Assembly (NCBI GenBank): GCA_039925145.1
Contig: JBDSZL010000075.1
Span: forward strand, 1 to 39,819
Reading direction: 5' to 3'
Source of the DNA: JBDSZL01 sp039925145
Lineage (GTDB): Bacteria > Acidobacteriota > Vicinamibacteria > Vicinamibacterales > SCN-69-37
Length of the DNA: 39,819 bases
The position numbers were made by a program, and so were the translations under genes. Below are positions 1-7,885 of this stretch, one piece after another. The stretch's first letter is position 1. Each line of letters starts with the position of its first letter. The notes under the pieces are model-generated. The model worked only from the letters and a program-made list of their open reading frames with translations. It had not been told where the DNA came from and did not search any database.

Positions 1-2
1 TG

Positions 3-131
3 GTCCGATCGGTCGTGAGGCCCGTGGATGAGACGCGGGCGCTCGTCGAGCGCGGACGTCGTCACGCGCTCGCGGACTTCGACGCGCCCACGCAGTTCGG
101 GCGTATTGCCGCGCTCATCCCAGCCCCGTAG
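3..131 (+). CDS. C-terminal end of a probable glycosyltransferase (partial at left edge)
   Basis: An open frame enters from the left edge and stops at TAG 129-131, giving 42 residues that end in QFGRIAALIPAP. The residues are arginine-rich and helical, with the pattern RALVERGRRHALADFD followed by a short tail. This resembles the last helix of GT-B (group 1/family 4) glycosyltransferases, where a stretch ending in an aromatic-acidic pair closes the fold. Codon use is strongly G/C at third positions, like the real genes further right and unlike the DNA that follows. No catalytic region lies in the window, so family assignment rests only on the C-terminal style and on the many glycosyltransferase neighbours. 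It could be the tail of another enzyme. Confidence 0.4.
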   Translation, partial: VRSVVRPVDETRALVERGRRHALADFDAPTQFGRIAALIPAP

Positions 132-871
132 CCTAGTCTATTCTTGGTCTTCCCCTCTACGGCCGGAGTCGACATGGTTACCAGGACGCAGCGTCGAGCT
201 AGCGTTTCACGGGTGCGGGCACGACCACGAGAGTGAGGAGCCGTCAGTCCACGTTTTGAACACGGATGCCCGTCCAGCACCCTCGCATGAAGTGCCGCTG
301 GCAACATTAGCAGTCGTTGACGAGGCCGCGGCGGTCGCCCGTGCACTGCCGTCCCGCCCCGCAGCACCGCGTTGATGACCTCGCGATATAGTTGGTAAAG
401 GCTGGCCCGCGACCCTCGCGCCGAATCGGCCACCCAGGGGCCACCGCTAGGGATGCTACTTTGGCTTCCTCTTTCGCTGGAGGCGTCTGCCCGACGACGG
501 GAGCCGGTCGGGGGCCTGACATCTGCCAGTCAGCAGCGAGATCGTGCCTAGGAATACTTGCCTACTCTTCTGTCTACGTGCCTGGGTAGAAGGGATGTCG
601 ACATCCGGCAGTTGCCCGGGCAGTTGTGCGGGGAATACGGCAACCGGCGGATAGGTTTTGTTGGTTGGAGTGAGCCGGACCGAACCCGTGGGTGGTTCGG
701 GTATTCCGGCAAGTTCGGGCGATGGAGAAGGGCCGGAGTCCACCGTCTCATCTCGAATATAAATCACATGAGCTACAGCGAAAAGATTGCTGAGGATGAT
801 GACGGTCAGTCTAGTGCGAGAGAGCCCGCAGCCGTGGAATTCGAAGCTCGAAATGTCTTGGGAGTTGACCG
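132..871. other. Long stretch without a convincing gene
   Basis: About 740 bases. Several short open frames exist on both strands, but they are arginine/serine-rich, overlap each other, lack a believable ribosome site and show no recognisable motif. Composition is mixed and partly AT-richer than the main loci. It may be a decayed gene or an insertion scar between the glycosyltransferase tail and the methyltransferase; I cannot identify a parent gene. The last ~20 bases carry the ribosome site of the methyltransferase (GGGAG at about 860-864). Confidence 0.5.
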
Positions 872-1531
872 ATGCGACATGATCTGCCCAGCCTGTACGA
901 GTCGAAGGGGTTAGACTACTTCGAGCAGTCCCGGCCTGAGGTGCGAAAATATGTGCCGAAGGCGGCGCGTCGAGTCCTTGACGTGGGCTGTGGAGCAGGT
1001 ACCTTTGGTGCAGCTATAGCTAGAGAGCAGCAAGCCGAGGTTTGGGGTATCGAACCCAATGAGCGGGCTTCCCTTAGGGCTGCCGGACGTCTGTATCGCG
1101 TGTTGAATGCCCCGTTTGGAGCTGGTCTGGGACTGCCCGCCGGCTACTTCGATGCTATTTGTTTTTTGGATGTGCTTGAGCACCTGCCAACTCCAACAGA
1201 GCAGTTGGAGTACGCGAAAACGCTCCTTGCGCCTGGTGGTCGAATTGTGGCATCGATTCAGAATTTCAGGTACTTCAACAACATGTGGGAACTCTTAGTA
1301 CGACGGTCAGCGAGATACGAGACCCAGGGGATTATGGACCAGACGCACTTAAGGATTTTCACCCAGTCCAGCATTAGGTTGTTGTTCGAGGAGGCTGGGC
1401 TAATCGTGGAACAGCTAGACGGAATCAATCCTGATAGAGGCGGCCGGAAATTCGCGCTGATGAATGTGCTAACCCTCGGCTGGATTGCGGACATGCGCTA
1501 CCTGCAGTTCGCTGTTGTCGCACGAGTCTGA
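872..1531 (+). CDS. Class I SAM-dependent methyltransferase
   Basis: A 219-residue soluble protein. Motif I is VLDVGCGAGTFG at about residues 36-47, the acidic end of strand 2 is in WGIEPNE, and the strand-4 region reads DAICFLDVLEHLP. This is the usual layout of the Methyltransf_11/23 group that acts on small molecules or sugars. The start ATG at 872 is supported by GGGAG seven bases upstream. It lies among glycosyltransferases, so methylation of a sugar or of a glycan end (chain capping) is a reasonable inference, but the substrate cannot be read from sequence. Codons are noticeably less G/C-biased than in the exosortase genes, suggesting separate acquisition. Confidence 0.85.
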   Translation: MRHDLPSLYESKGLDYFEQSRPEVRKYVPKAARRVLDVGCGAGTFGAAIAREQQAEVWGIEPNERASLRAAGRLYRVLNAPFGAGLGLPAGYFDAICFLDVLEHLPTPTEQLEYAKTLLAPGGRIVASIQNFRYFNNMWELLVRRSARYETQGIMDQTHLRIFTQSSIRLLFEEAGLIVEQLDGINPDRGGRKFALMNVLTLGWIADMRYLQFAVVARV

Positions 1532-1972
1532 TGAGCCGGCTGCTGACACCCTTCTGCCCAACCCGACAGCAGAGCAGTAGGGTGCTGACGGAGGGTTATT
1601 GCGCTGCCCCCAGACAAGCGTCCCTTCCTCGTCTCACGCGAGCCTAGGGAATTCGATAGATGGGCAGCCGTCGTTGGTGGCCACTTGACGCGGGTCTGAG
1701 CCATCCTTGAGCCTTTCAGAGGTACTGAGTGGCTTGTACTTTCATCGGGTATTGGTCGGTCGGCCATCTCCAGACCGCCCCACGACTACCGCTTTGGACT
1801 CGACCCGAACCGCTGTTGCCCCGGCCGCCGGCGGCGGCGCTGATCGGGCATGGGCCGACTGCGCGTGTCGGATCGCGCCGCATGTGTCCGGCGGGAGCGC
1901 CATTCTTTCAGGTTTCAGCTGGTTCTTTGAGCCCCCAGCAGGCCACACCCGATCACCGTCTCCGAGGAGTCC
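1532..1972. other. Intergenic region, no gene seen
   Basis: About 440 bases between the methyltransferase and the WbsX-type gene. Overlapping short frames on both strands have no recognisable protein character. The 3' end contains AGGAG at about 1965-1969, the likely ribosome site of the next gene. No clear promoter or terminator hairpin was found. Confidence 0.5.
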
Positions 1973-3052
1973 ATGGCGCATCGAGCGGTCGCTTTCTATC
2001 TTCCCCAATATCACCCAATCACCGAGAACGACGAGTGGTGGGGAAAAGGGTTTACGGAGTGGAGGAATGTGGTCAGGTCTAGGCCTCTGTTTCGTGGACA
2101 TTACCAGCCGCACCTTCCCGCGGACCTGGGGTTTTATGACCTACGGCTAGCTGAGAGCCGCCTAGCGCAGGCCGAGCTCGCACGAGCCTTTGGTATTGAT
2201 GCCTTTTGCTATTATCACTACTGGTTCAACGGAAGGCGCCTCTTGGAACGGCCGTTCAAGGAAGTGCTCAGCTCTGGCCAGCCCGACTTTCCCTTCTGTC
2301 TCTGCTGGGCCAACGAAAACTGGACGCGTCGCTGGGACGGTGCAGATTCTGAGGTCTTGCTCAGCCAAGACTATCGAGAGGAGGACGATCGTCGACACTT
2401 GCAAGCGCTTCTTCCGGCGTTCAAGGATCCACGGTATCTCAGGATAAAAGGTTGTCCAGTTTTCCTGGTGTATCGCGCATCGCACCTCCCAGATCCTCGG
2501 TCGACGGTGGCCCGGTGGAGGGACGAGGCAGTCCAAGGCGGCCTCCCTGGGTTGTACCTTTGCGCCGTGGAAAGCCAGCCGGCGGAACATGGCATCGCGC
2601 CCACTGCGGGTTTCGATGCAGCTGTCGAGTTCGCCCCAGACTGGACAGTTCTGCCGCCATGTGAGCGAGACAGCCTAATTTGGAGGGGAGCTGCGAAACT
2701 ACGGCTAACAAATCGCAGCTTTGTTCGACATAGAATCAGGCGTTATGAAGACCTCGTCTCAAACATGCTGGCGAAGAACCAGACCAGCTACTTACGCTTC
2801 CCTTGTGTGACCCCTGGCTGGGACAATACAGCCCGTAGAAATACAGGCGCCACTGTGTTTCGCGGCTCAACGCCGCAAACCTATGAGCGCTGGCTTCGTG
2901 AATCGAAACGCCGCTTTATTCCCCCCAGTCCAGACGAGAACCTGCTCTTTGTCAATGCCTGGAACGAATGGGCGGAAGGGAACCATCTGGAGCCAGACCA
3001 ACACTGGGGGCCACAATATCTAGAAGCTACACTTCGCGCCCTTCAGGGCTGA
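1973..3052 (+). CDS. WbsX-type (GH99-like domain) glycan biosynthesis protein
   Basis: A 359-residue protein matching the WbsX/Glyco_tran_WbsX family found in O-antigen and capsule clusters. Hallmarks are AFYLPQYHPITENDEWWGKG at the N-terminus, then FTEWRNVVRSRPLF and HYQPHLPADLGFYDL, the FCYYHYWFNGRRLLERP block, CWANENWTRRWDG, and near the end FVNAWNEWAEGNHLEPD. These aromatic and acidic blocks form the GH99-like TIM-barrel active site. Family members are annotated as glycosyltransferases or glycan-modifying hydrolases; the exact reaction is not settled. The start is set by AGGAG three bases before ATG. It is followed closely by a GT2 gene on the same strand, consistent with a polysaccharide cluster. 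Its codons are less G/C-rich than those of the downstream loci. Confidence 0.88.
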   Translation: MAHRAVAFYLPQYHPITENDEWWGKGFTEWRNVVRSRPLFRGHYQPHLPADLGFYDLRLAESRLAQAELARAFGIDAFCYYHYWFNGRRLLERPFKEVLSSGQPDFPFCLCWANENWTRRWDGADSEVLLSQDYREEDDRRHLQALLPAFKDPRYLRIKGCPVFLVYRASHLPDPRSTVARWRDEAVQGGLPGLYLCAVESQPAEHGIAPTAGFDAAVEFAPDWTVLPPCERDSLIWRGAAKLRLTNRSFVRHRIRRYEDLVSNMLAKNQTSYLRFPCVTPGWDNTARRNTGATVFRGSTPQTYERWLRESKRRFIPPSPDENLLFVNAWNEWAEGNHLEPDQHWGPQYLEATLRALQG

Positions 3053-3091
3053 CAGATCATTCACCAAGAATCGATTGGATTCATCCTCACC

Positions 3092-4045
3092 GTGTTGCTC
3101 ACCACGACTCAACGTTCGCCACTGATCAGTGTCGTCCTGACCACGTTCAACCATGGCCAGCTAGTTGTCGACGCGGTCCGATCGGTTCTAGCGCAGACAA
3201 TCCCGCCCCACGAAATCATTGTGGTGGACGACGGTTCCAGCGATGGGACCGCACACCGACTCGCCGGCGAGTTTGGATCCCAGATCCGTTGCATTTTTCA
3301 GCCCAATGCGGGCATCGCAGGAGCCAGGAACCGGGGCGTCCGGGAAGCATCAGGAGACCTCATCGCATTAATGGACGGCGACGACCTCTGGCATGTTCGG
3401 AAACTTGAAATCCAAGGCCGGGCCTTCGGAGATCACCCAGAAAGCGGACTCGTAGCTGTTCAGGTTCACCTCTTCAATGAGGACGTTCCGAATCTCACCG
3501 CGCATGTCATTGACCCGCCGACGGTAGCCACTTCCCACCGCTTCTACGAGTTGCTTGCCGGCAATTTCCTGGCAACGACCACTCAGGTAGCCATTCCTAA
3601 GGCTGTTCTGGATGCTGTAGGTCCATCTGACACCCGCTACGCTCTGTGCAGCGACTACGACCTCTATCTCAGGATTGCCTTGGACTACCCAATCACGTTC
3701 GTGGATGTCCCGCTCGCATTCTGGCGTTGTCACGACAAGAGTGCATCCGGGCCCGCGGCCAAGCGGTCCCTGACGTGGGGCCCGGAGATGCTGAAGGTGC
3801 TCGAGGCGGCGAAGACACGATCAGACGGTCCGATTAGAAAGGCGTGCGCGCATTCGCTTCGAAGGAGGGTTCGAGAGGTCGGATGGATTGCCTCTGACTA
3901 TGGAACGAACTTCGACAGGCGTGAAGGCCTTCGAGTTCTTCGGTCTCTACTGAAAACCTATCCCTTTCAGCCTAAGCTGTGGGCTTATTTGCTCTCACTC
4001 TCGCTGAGCGGAGGAGTGAAGTCTCCGGGTCGAACTCGGAGTTGA
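3092..4045 (+). CDS. Family 2 glycosyltransferase
   Basis: A 317-residue GT-A enzyme without evident membrane segments. The N-terminal nucleotide-sugar fold shows SVVLTTFNHGQLVVDAV, VVDDGSSDGT (about 45-53), NAGIAGARNRG (about 72-82) and the metal-binding DGDD at 95-98. The acceptor region has CSDYDLYLRIALDYP followed by a WRCHDKSAS stretch, typical of GT2 enzymes of O-antigen and capsule synthesis. The start is GTG at 3092; the ribosome site is weak, so a nearby start is possible. It is 39 bases downstream of the WbsX-type gene and converges with another GT2 gene on the opposite strand. Donor and acceptor sugars cannot be deduced. Confidence 0.9.
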   Translation: MLLTTTQRSPLISVVLTTFNHGQLVVDAVRSVLAQTIPPHEIIVVDDGSSDGTAHRLAGEFGSQIRCIFQPNAGIAGARNRGVREASGDLIALMDGDDLWHVRKLEIQGRAFGDHPESGLVAVQVHLFNEDVPNLTAHVIDPPTVATSHRFYELLAGNFLATTTQVAIPKAVLDAVGPSDTRYALCSDYDLYLRIALDYPITFVDVPLAFWRCHDKSASGPAAKRSLTWGPEMLKVLEAAKTRSDGPIRKACAHSLRRRVREVGWIASDYGTNFDRREGLRVLRSLLKTYPFQPKLWAYLLSLSLSGGVKSPGRTRS

Positions 4046-4054
4046 CCCTATCGA

Positions 4055-5038
4055 CTACCTGAGGCCCAGGCACGACAGGAATGCGCCGAGGGTGGGACAC
4101 GCCGAGAACGCCTGCCACCCGAGTCGCCGCGCCTCAGGCCGGTTTCCATTCATACGCGCTGTCCGGGACAATTTGCGGAGAGCCCACGCTTCCCGGGCCC
4201 GAGCTTGGCCGACTATCTCAGGTCGCCTGCAAAGGCCCCTCACATGTTGGGCAGCCATGATCTCCTGCAACGTAGTCTCAAGCGACGAAGAGGAGAGTGA
4301 AACAGAGTCGCCAACGGGAAGCCGATAGTCCACACAGGCGTCCGCGCGGAACAAGACGGCGCGCGCCTTATCGAGGATGCGGAACAACAGATCGTAGTCC
4401 TCGCCGAACCATAGCCGCTCCCAAAAGGGTCCGACCCGTTGCAGAACGTCACGCCGGACTACCCATGTGTCCGGATGAGCGACGCTAGCGCCGACAACAC
4501 GAGCCGCGATACCGACCTCAACGTCAAAAATCGCGGGGCTGTCAGTCACGCGGCGGCCGGTCTTAAGAGATTGCGCGTCAGGAAACCAGACATGATCGCT
4601 AGGTTCGCTGTTGCGGCTTGCGACGATATCTGTGAATAGGAAGTCAGCACCAGACGTTTCCAACGCGGCTACTGCGTGGTGTAGGTGGTCGTCGCGGATC
4701 CACCGGTCATCGTCGTCACAGAACGCCACGTATTCGCCTGAGGCCGCCTGGATGCCGCGGTTACGTGCCGCGGCGGGCCCCGTGCCTGGGGAGTCGGGAT
4801 GTTCCGGCAGCAGCCACCGGAGCCGGCCCTCCAGTGCCGGACAGAGCGTGCGGTACGCCTCCCGGGTCGCGCAACTCGATCCGTCGTCGGCAACCAACAC
4901 TTCGAGCGACGAGTATGTCTGGCCGGCGATCCCGGTCAGACATTGCTGCAGGAGATCGGGGCGGTTACGAGTGGCGACAATCACCGAGACCAGCGGCGAG
5001 GCCGCGGGCGGAACGACAGGCGCAAGGTCGGCAGTCAC
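4055..5038 (-). CDS. Family 2 glycosyltransferase
   Basis: A 327-residue GT2 enzyme starting at GTG 5038. It shows SVIVATRNRPDLLQQCL (about 18-34), VLVADDGSS, AAARNRGIQAASGEYVAF and the metal motif CDDDDRW, followed by the acceptor-side block WFGEDYDLLFRIL. A C-terminal helical tail of about 70 residues is arginine-rich. It ends ten bases from the stop of the opposite-strand GT2, so the two genes converge with no room for a terminator between them. It lies downstream of the ABC exporter genes on the same strand, separated by about 380 bases, and probably belongs to the same glycan pathway. Confidence 0.9.
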   Translation of the reverse strand: MTADLAPVVPPAASPLVSVIVATRNRPDLLQQCLTGIAGQTYSSLEVLVADDGSSCATREAYRTLCPALEGRLRWLLPEHPDSPGTGPAAARNRGIQAASGEYVAFCDDDDRWIRDDHLHHAVAALETSGADFLFTDIVASRNSEPSDHVWFPDAQSLKTGRRVTDSPAIFDVEVGIAARVVGASVAHPDTWVVRRDVLQRVGPFWERLWFGEDYDLLFRILDKARAVLFRADACVDYRLPVGDSVSLSSSSLETTLQEIMAAQHVRGLCRRPEIVGQARAREAWALRKLSRTARMNGNRPEARRLGWQAFSACPTLGAFLSCLGLR

Positions 5039-5083
5039 GACGAACTGAAGTTTAGCATCCCGCCGTGAACAGTAGCGACCGGC

Positions 5084-5386
5084 GACTTTAGGCGCAGCCG
5101 CGCGAGCCCGGTCTCAAGCGCGGGGCGCCCTCCGTGTGCCCGTGTTCGAATTCGTGACGCTGAGAATATCGGCCGCCACGTTCGCGGCATCGGCGGAGGC
5201 TCCAAGAAGATAATTGTGTTTGGCGCCAGGAAATACGACCGTGATCGATTCGCGACTGCGGTCTGCTACGTGCGAGACATGCGCGATGTTGTGTGCGGGA
5301 GCGACGAGCGCTGCGGCAGACTCGACGTCGACTACGTCTAGGTGTGCGAGCGGCATGCGTTCGACCCGCCATCTGGTCCCAACTGG
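5084..5386 (-). pseudogene. Possible hydrolase C-terminal remnant or small ORF
   Basis: The only candidate in the gap between the ABC exporter ATPase and the GT2. The minus-strand frame at about 5114-5386 begins right after a stop and reads PVGTRWRVERMPLAHLDVVDV, then a segment with ESITVVFPGAKHNYLLG and a helix ASADAANVAADIL. The late strand followed by G-x-x-H and a helix looks like the end of an alpha/beta hydrolase, where the histidine would be catalytic, but the nucleophile region is absent. It could be a decayed 3' end or a short standalone protein of about 80 residues starting at 5356. There is no clear ribosome site. This is a tentative reading of an otherwise empty gap. Confidence 0.25.
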
Positions 5387-5417
5387 TCAGGGGCCGGCAG
5401 AATTGCCGTCGCGTTCG

Positions 5418-6743
5418 TCATCGGTTGTGTGCGTCACTACCAACCGAGATCCCGTGCGTTGGGTGGAGATGCCGAGACACGTTTGCCGAACCGGAGAACG
5501 CCGTCCACGTGAGTTGCGGCGTCACCACGCCGAGCAGGTCATGGCGCACTGCTGCCCACGTATCCTCGACACTGAAATGGATGCTATCGACGAAGTCGAA
5601 CAGCGTCTCGCGCGGCACGTGGGCTGCCACTTCGACGTGGTAGCTGCCGGCTGACAGGAACAGCGCTGGAATCTCCACCCTGAACTGGCGCGTACCCTCG
5701 TCGAGCGCCACTAGCGCGTGCCCCTCGTCGGTATTGGCCGAAGTGAACACCACGATCCCCTCGGCATTCGTGAGACGGAAGGTGATTTGCATAGGCCGCG
5801 TCCGTACGCGCGCCTTCGCAGCAATCGTTACGAATACGGGTTCCGTTGACGCAAATGCGCTCGTCAGTTCGCCAGCGCTGTTACGAAGGCTGACCTCCTC
5901 CAGGCAGATGTCCGATGACGCCGGCGCTGGTTCGGTTCGACGCCAAAGCGCCGACGACGCAGTTGCACCGCCGAGGTACTCGGCAATGGCGTCATCAGAC
6001 GGCCCAATGCTCCTCACCCGGCCGCCGTCGAGCAGCACGGACCGTTTGCACAGCCGTCTCACCGCGCCCATGTTGTGGCTGACAAACAGAACGGTGCGGC
6101 CGCCACGCGACACCTCACTCATCCTCCCTAAGCACTTGTGCTGGAACTGCGCGTCGCCGACCGCGAGCACCTCGTCCACGATGAGGATCTCGGGCTCGAG
6201 GTGTGCCGCGACAGCAAAGGCGAGACGCACGGACATGCCGGACGAGTAGCGCTTAACAGGCGTATCGATGAACGCCGCACACTCAGAGAACGCGACGATC
6301 TCGTCGAACTTCGATCGGATTTCGGCTTTCGTCATGCCCAGGATCGCGCCGTTCAAGAACACGTTTTCGCGGCCAGTCAGCTCCGGATGAAAGCCGGTAC
6401 CGACTTCGAGCAGGCTCGCCACGCGACCGTGCATGACCACTCGACCAGAGGTCGGCGCCGTCACTTGGGAGAGGATCTTCAGCAGCGTGCTCTTGCCCGC
6501 GCCGTTACGCCCCACGACACCCAGGACCTCGCCCTCGTCGACTTCGAAGCTCACATCCTCGAGGGCCCGGAAGACATTGCCTGTCTGGCGCGTGCGGTGG
6601 TCGTGGCCGATACCGGATGACGGGTCGGGCTTCCGGCGGATTCTGGCCCACCAGCGCGCGAAGTCTTCCTGCAGGGTCCCGCCACCGATGGCGCCGAGCC
6701 GGTAGGTCTTGCTGAGGTGTCCGACAGAAATAATTGAGGCCAT
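5418..6743 (-). CDS. wzt: Polysaccharide ABC transporter ATPase with Wzt-type C-terminal domain
   Basis: A 441-residue ATPase that would energise export of an undecaprenyl-linked polysaccharide with its permease partner. Walker A is GRNGAGKST at about 78-86, the signature YSSGMS at about 166-171, Walker B ILIVDE at about 186-191, and the switch histidine in SHN at about 222-224. The SSGM version of the signature and the EVGTGFHPELTGRENVFLNG stretch are typical of the O-antigen/teichoic-acid/capsule exporter group. Residues from about 265 onward form an extra beta-rich domain like the carbohydrate-binding Wzt_C domain, which in known exporters recognises the chain end. It starts three bases after the permease stop, so the two are co-translated. 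A methyltransferase elsewhere in the window could make the chain-end cap, but this link is inference. Confidence 0.92.
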   Translation of the reverse strand: MASIISVGHLSKTYRLGAIGGGTLQEDFARWWARIRRKPDPSSGIGHDHRTRQTGNVFRALEDVSFEVDEGEVLGVVGRNGAGKSTLLKILSQVTAPTSGRVVMHGRVASLLEVGTGFHPELTGRENVFLNGAILGMTKAEIRSKFDEIVAFSECAAFIDTPVKRYSSGMSVRLAFAVAAHLEPEILIVDEVLAVGDAQFQHKCLGRMSEVSRGGRTVLFVSHNMGAVRRLCKRSVLLDGGRVRSIGPSDDAIAEYLGGATASSALWRRTEPAPASSDICLEEVSLRNSAGELTSAFASTEPVFVTIAAKARVRTRPMQITFRLTNAEGIVVFTSANTDEGHALVALDEGTRQFRVEIPALFLSAGSYHVEVAAHVPRETLFDFVDSIHFSVEDTWAAVRHDLLGVVTPQLTWTAFSGSANVSRHLHPTHGISVGSDAHNR

Positions 6744-6746
6744 TCG

Positions 6747-7646
6747 CTACACCGTGTCCATGAACGTGCGCTCGACACGGGTGAAGAGCAGCAAACCGGC
6801 CACTAGCAGCACGAGCATCGCTGCGAAGCTCAGTCCGAGTTGGGCGGCGGTCACGCTCCCCACGCCGAGCAACGCCAGGCGGAAGCCCTCGAAGATGGGC
6901 GTCAAGGGATTGAGCCGAATCAGCCACTGGAATTTCTCGGGAATCGTCGAAGACGGATAAATCACAGGCGTCACATACATCAGCGACTGGATGCCGAACG
7001 TCACCAGATAGCTGAGGTCCCGATAGCGTGCCGTCATCGCGCAGATGATGATGCCCGCCCCCAGGCTGTAGCCGGCCAGCATCGCCAACAGCACCGGAAG
7101 CCACAGAAGCCACATCGTCAGGTGAATCTGTTGACCGCTGAAGTGGTAGATGCCCATCACGGTGAGAAGAATGCCGAACTGAATGCCAAAGGCAACCAGA
7201 TTGGAGATGACGAGCGAAACCGGGATCACGAGCCTATGAAAATAGACCTTGCCGAACAGCGGCGCGTTGGCGACAAACGTCTTGGCGGTGTTGTCGAGCG
7301 AGCTCGCGAAGTACGTCCACGCGACGTTACCCACCATGTAGAAGAGAAATTTCGGTGCTCCGTCAGTCGACAAGCCCGCGATCTGTCCGAATACGACAGT
7401 GAAGATCACGGTCGTAAACAGCGGCCGGATGATGTGCCAAGCAGGGCCAAGAATAGTCTGCTTGTAGACCGAAACGAAATCACGCCAGACAAAGAGGGCA
7501 ATCAAATCCCGATAGCGCCACAACTGCTTGAGGCGCCAATCGAACCAGGACCGCTCCGCGGTGATGACGGTTGGGGGGATGGCCGCCGACCGGCCGCCCG
7601 ACACTGGCTCCGGTGGATTCTGAAGACTGGCTACGGTCGTCGACAT
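6747..7646 (-). CDS. wzm: Polysaccharide ABC transporter permease
   Basis: A 299-residue integral membrane protein of the ABC-2 type (Wzm/TagG/KpsM group). The N-terminal amphipathic part contains WFDWRLKQLWRYRDLIALFVWRDF, a hallmark of this permease group, followed by about six hydrophobic segments and the LNPLTPIFEGFR motif near the C-terminus. The start is placed at ATG 7646 because AGGAG lies five bases upstream; an in-frame start at 7703 has no such site. It is the first gene of a pair with the ATPase downstream. Together they should flip a complete polysaccharide across the inner membrane. Confidence 0.92.
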   Translation of the reverse strand: MSTTVASLQNPPEPVSGGRSAAIPPTVITAERSWFDWRLKQLWRYRDLIALFVWRDFVSVYKQTILGPAWHIIRPLFTTVIFTVVFGQIAGLSTDGAPKFLFYMVGNVAWTYFASSLDNTAKTFVANAPLFGKVYFHRLVIPVSLVISNLVAFGIQFGILLTVMGIYHFSGQQIHLTMWLLWLPVLLAMLAGYSLGAGIIICAMTARYRDLSYLVTFGIQSLMYVTPVIYPSSTIPEKFQWLIRLNPLTPIFEGFRLALLGVGSVTAAQLGLSFAAMLVLLVAGLLLFTRVERTFMDTV

Positions 7647-7885
7647 GAGGCTCCTAGTACACAGGCAATAATTGGTCCGCTCATGCCCGGGGGCCATTCC
7701 CAACTAGTCCCCCTGATTAACTGCTTCACTTACTCTCCGCATGCCCGGACCAGCAGGCTGCCTAGGAAAGTCTCCGCTGGTGATGACTTTGGTACGCGGA
7801 TGCACCCGGGCGATACCGTGGCCCCCGCGCCGGCTGGCTCCGACGGCGATCAGCATCAACCACCATCATCATTTCACCTCTGGAC

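Noticed and set aside
28..767. Several overlapping frames of 60-120 codons on both strands near the left edge
   Set aside because: Low-complexity Arg/Ser/Pro-rich translations, mutual overlap and no ribosome sites; none resembles a protein family.
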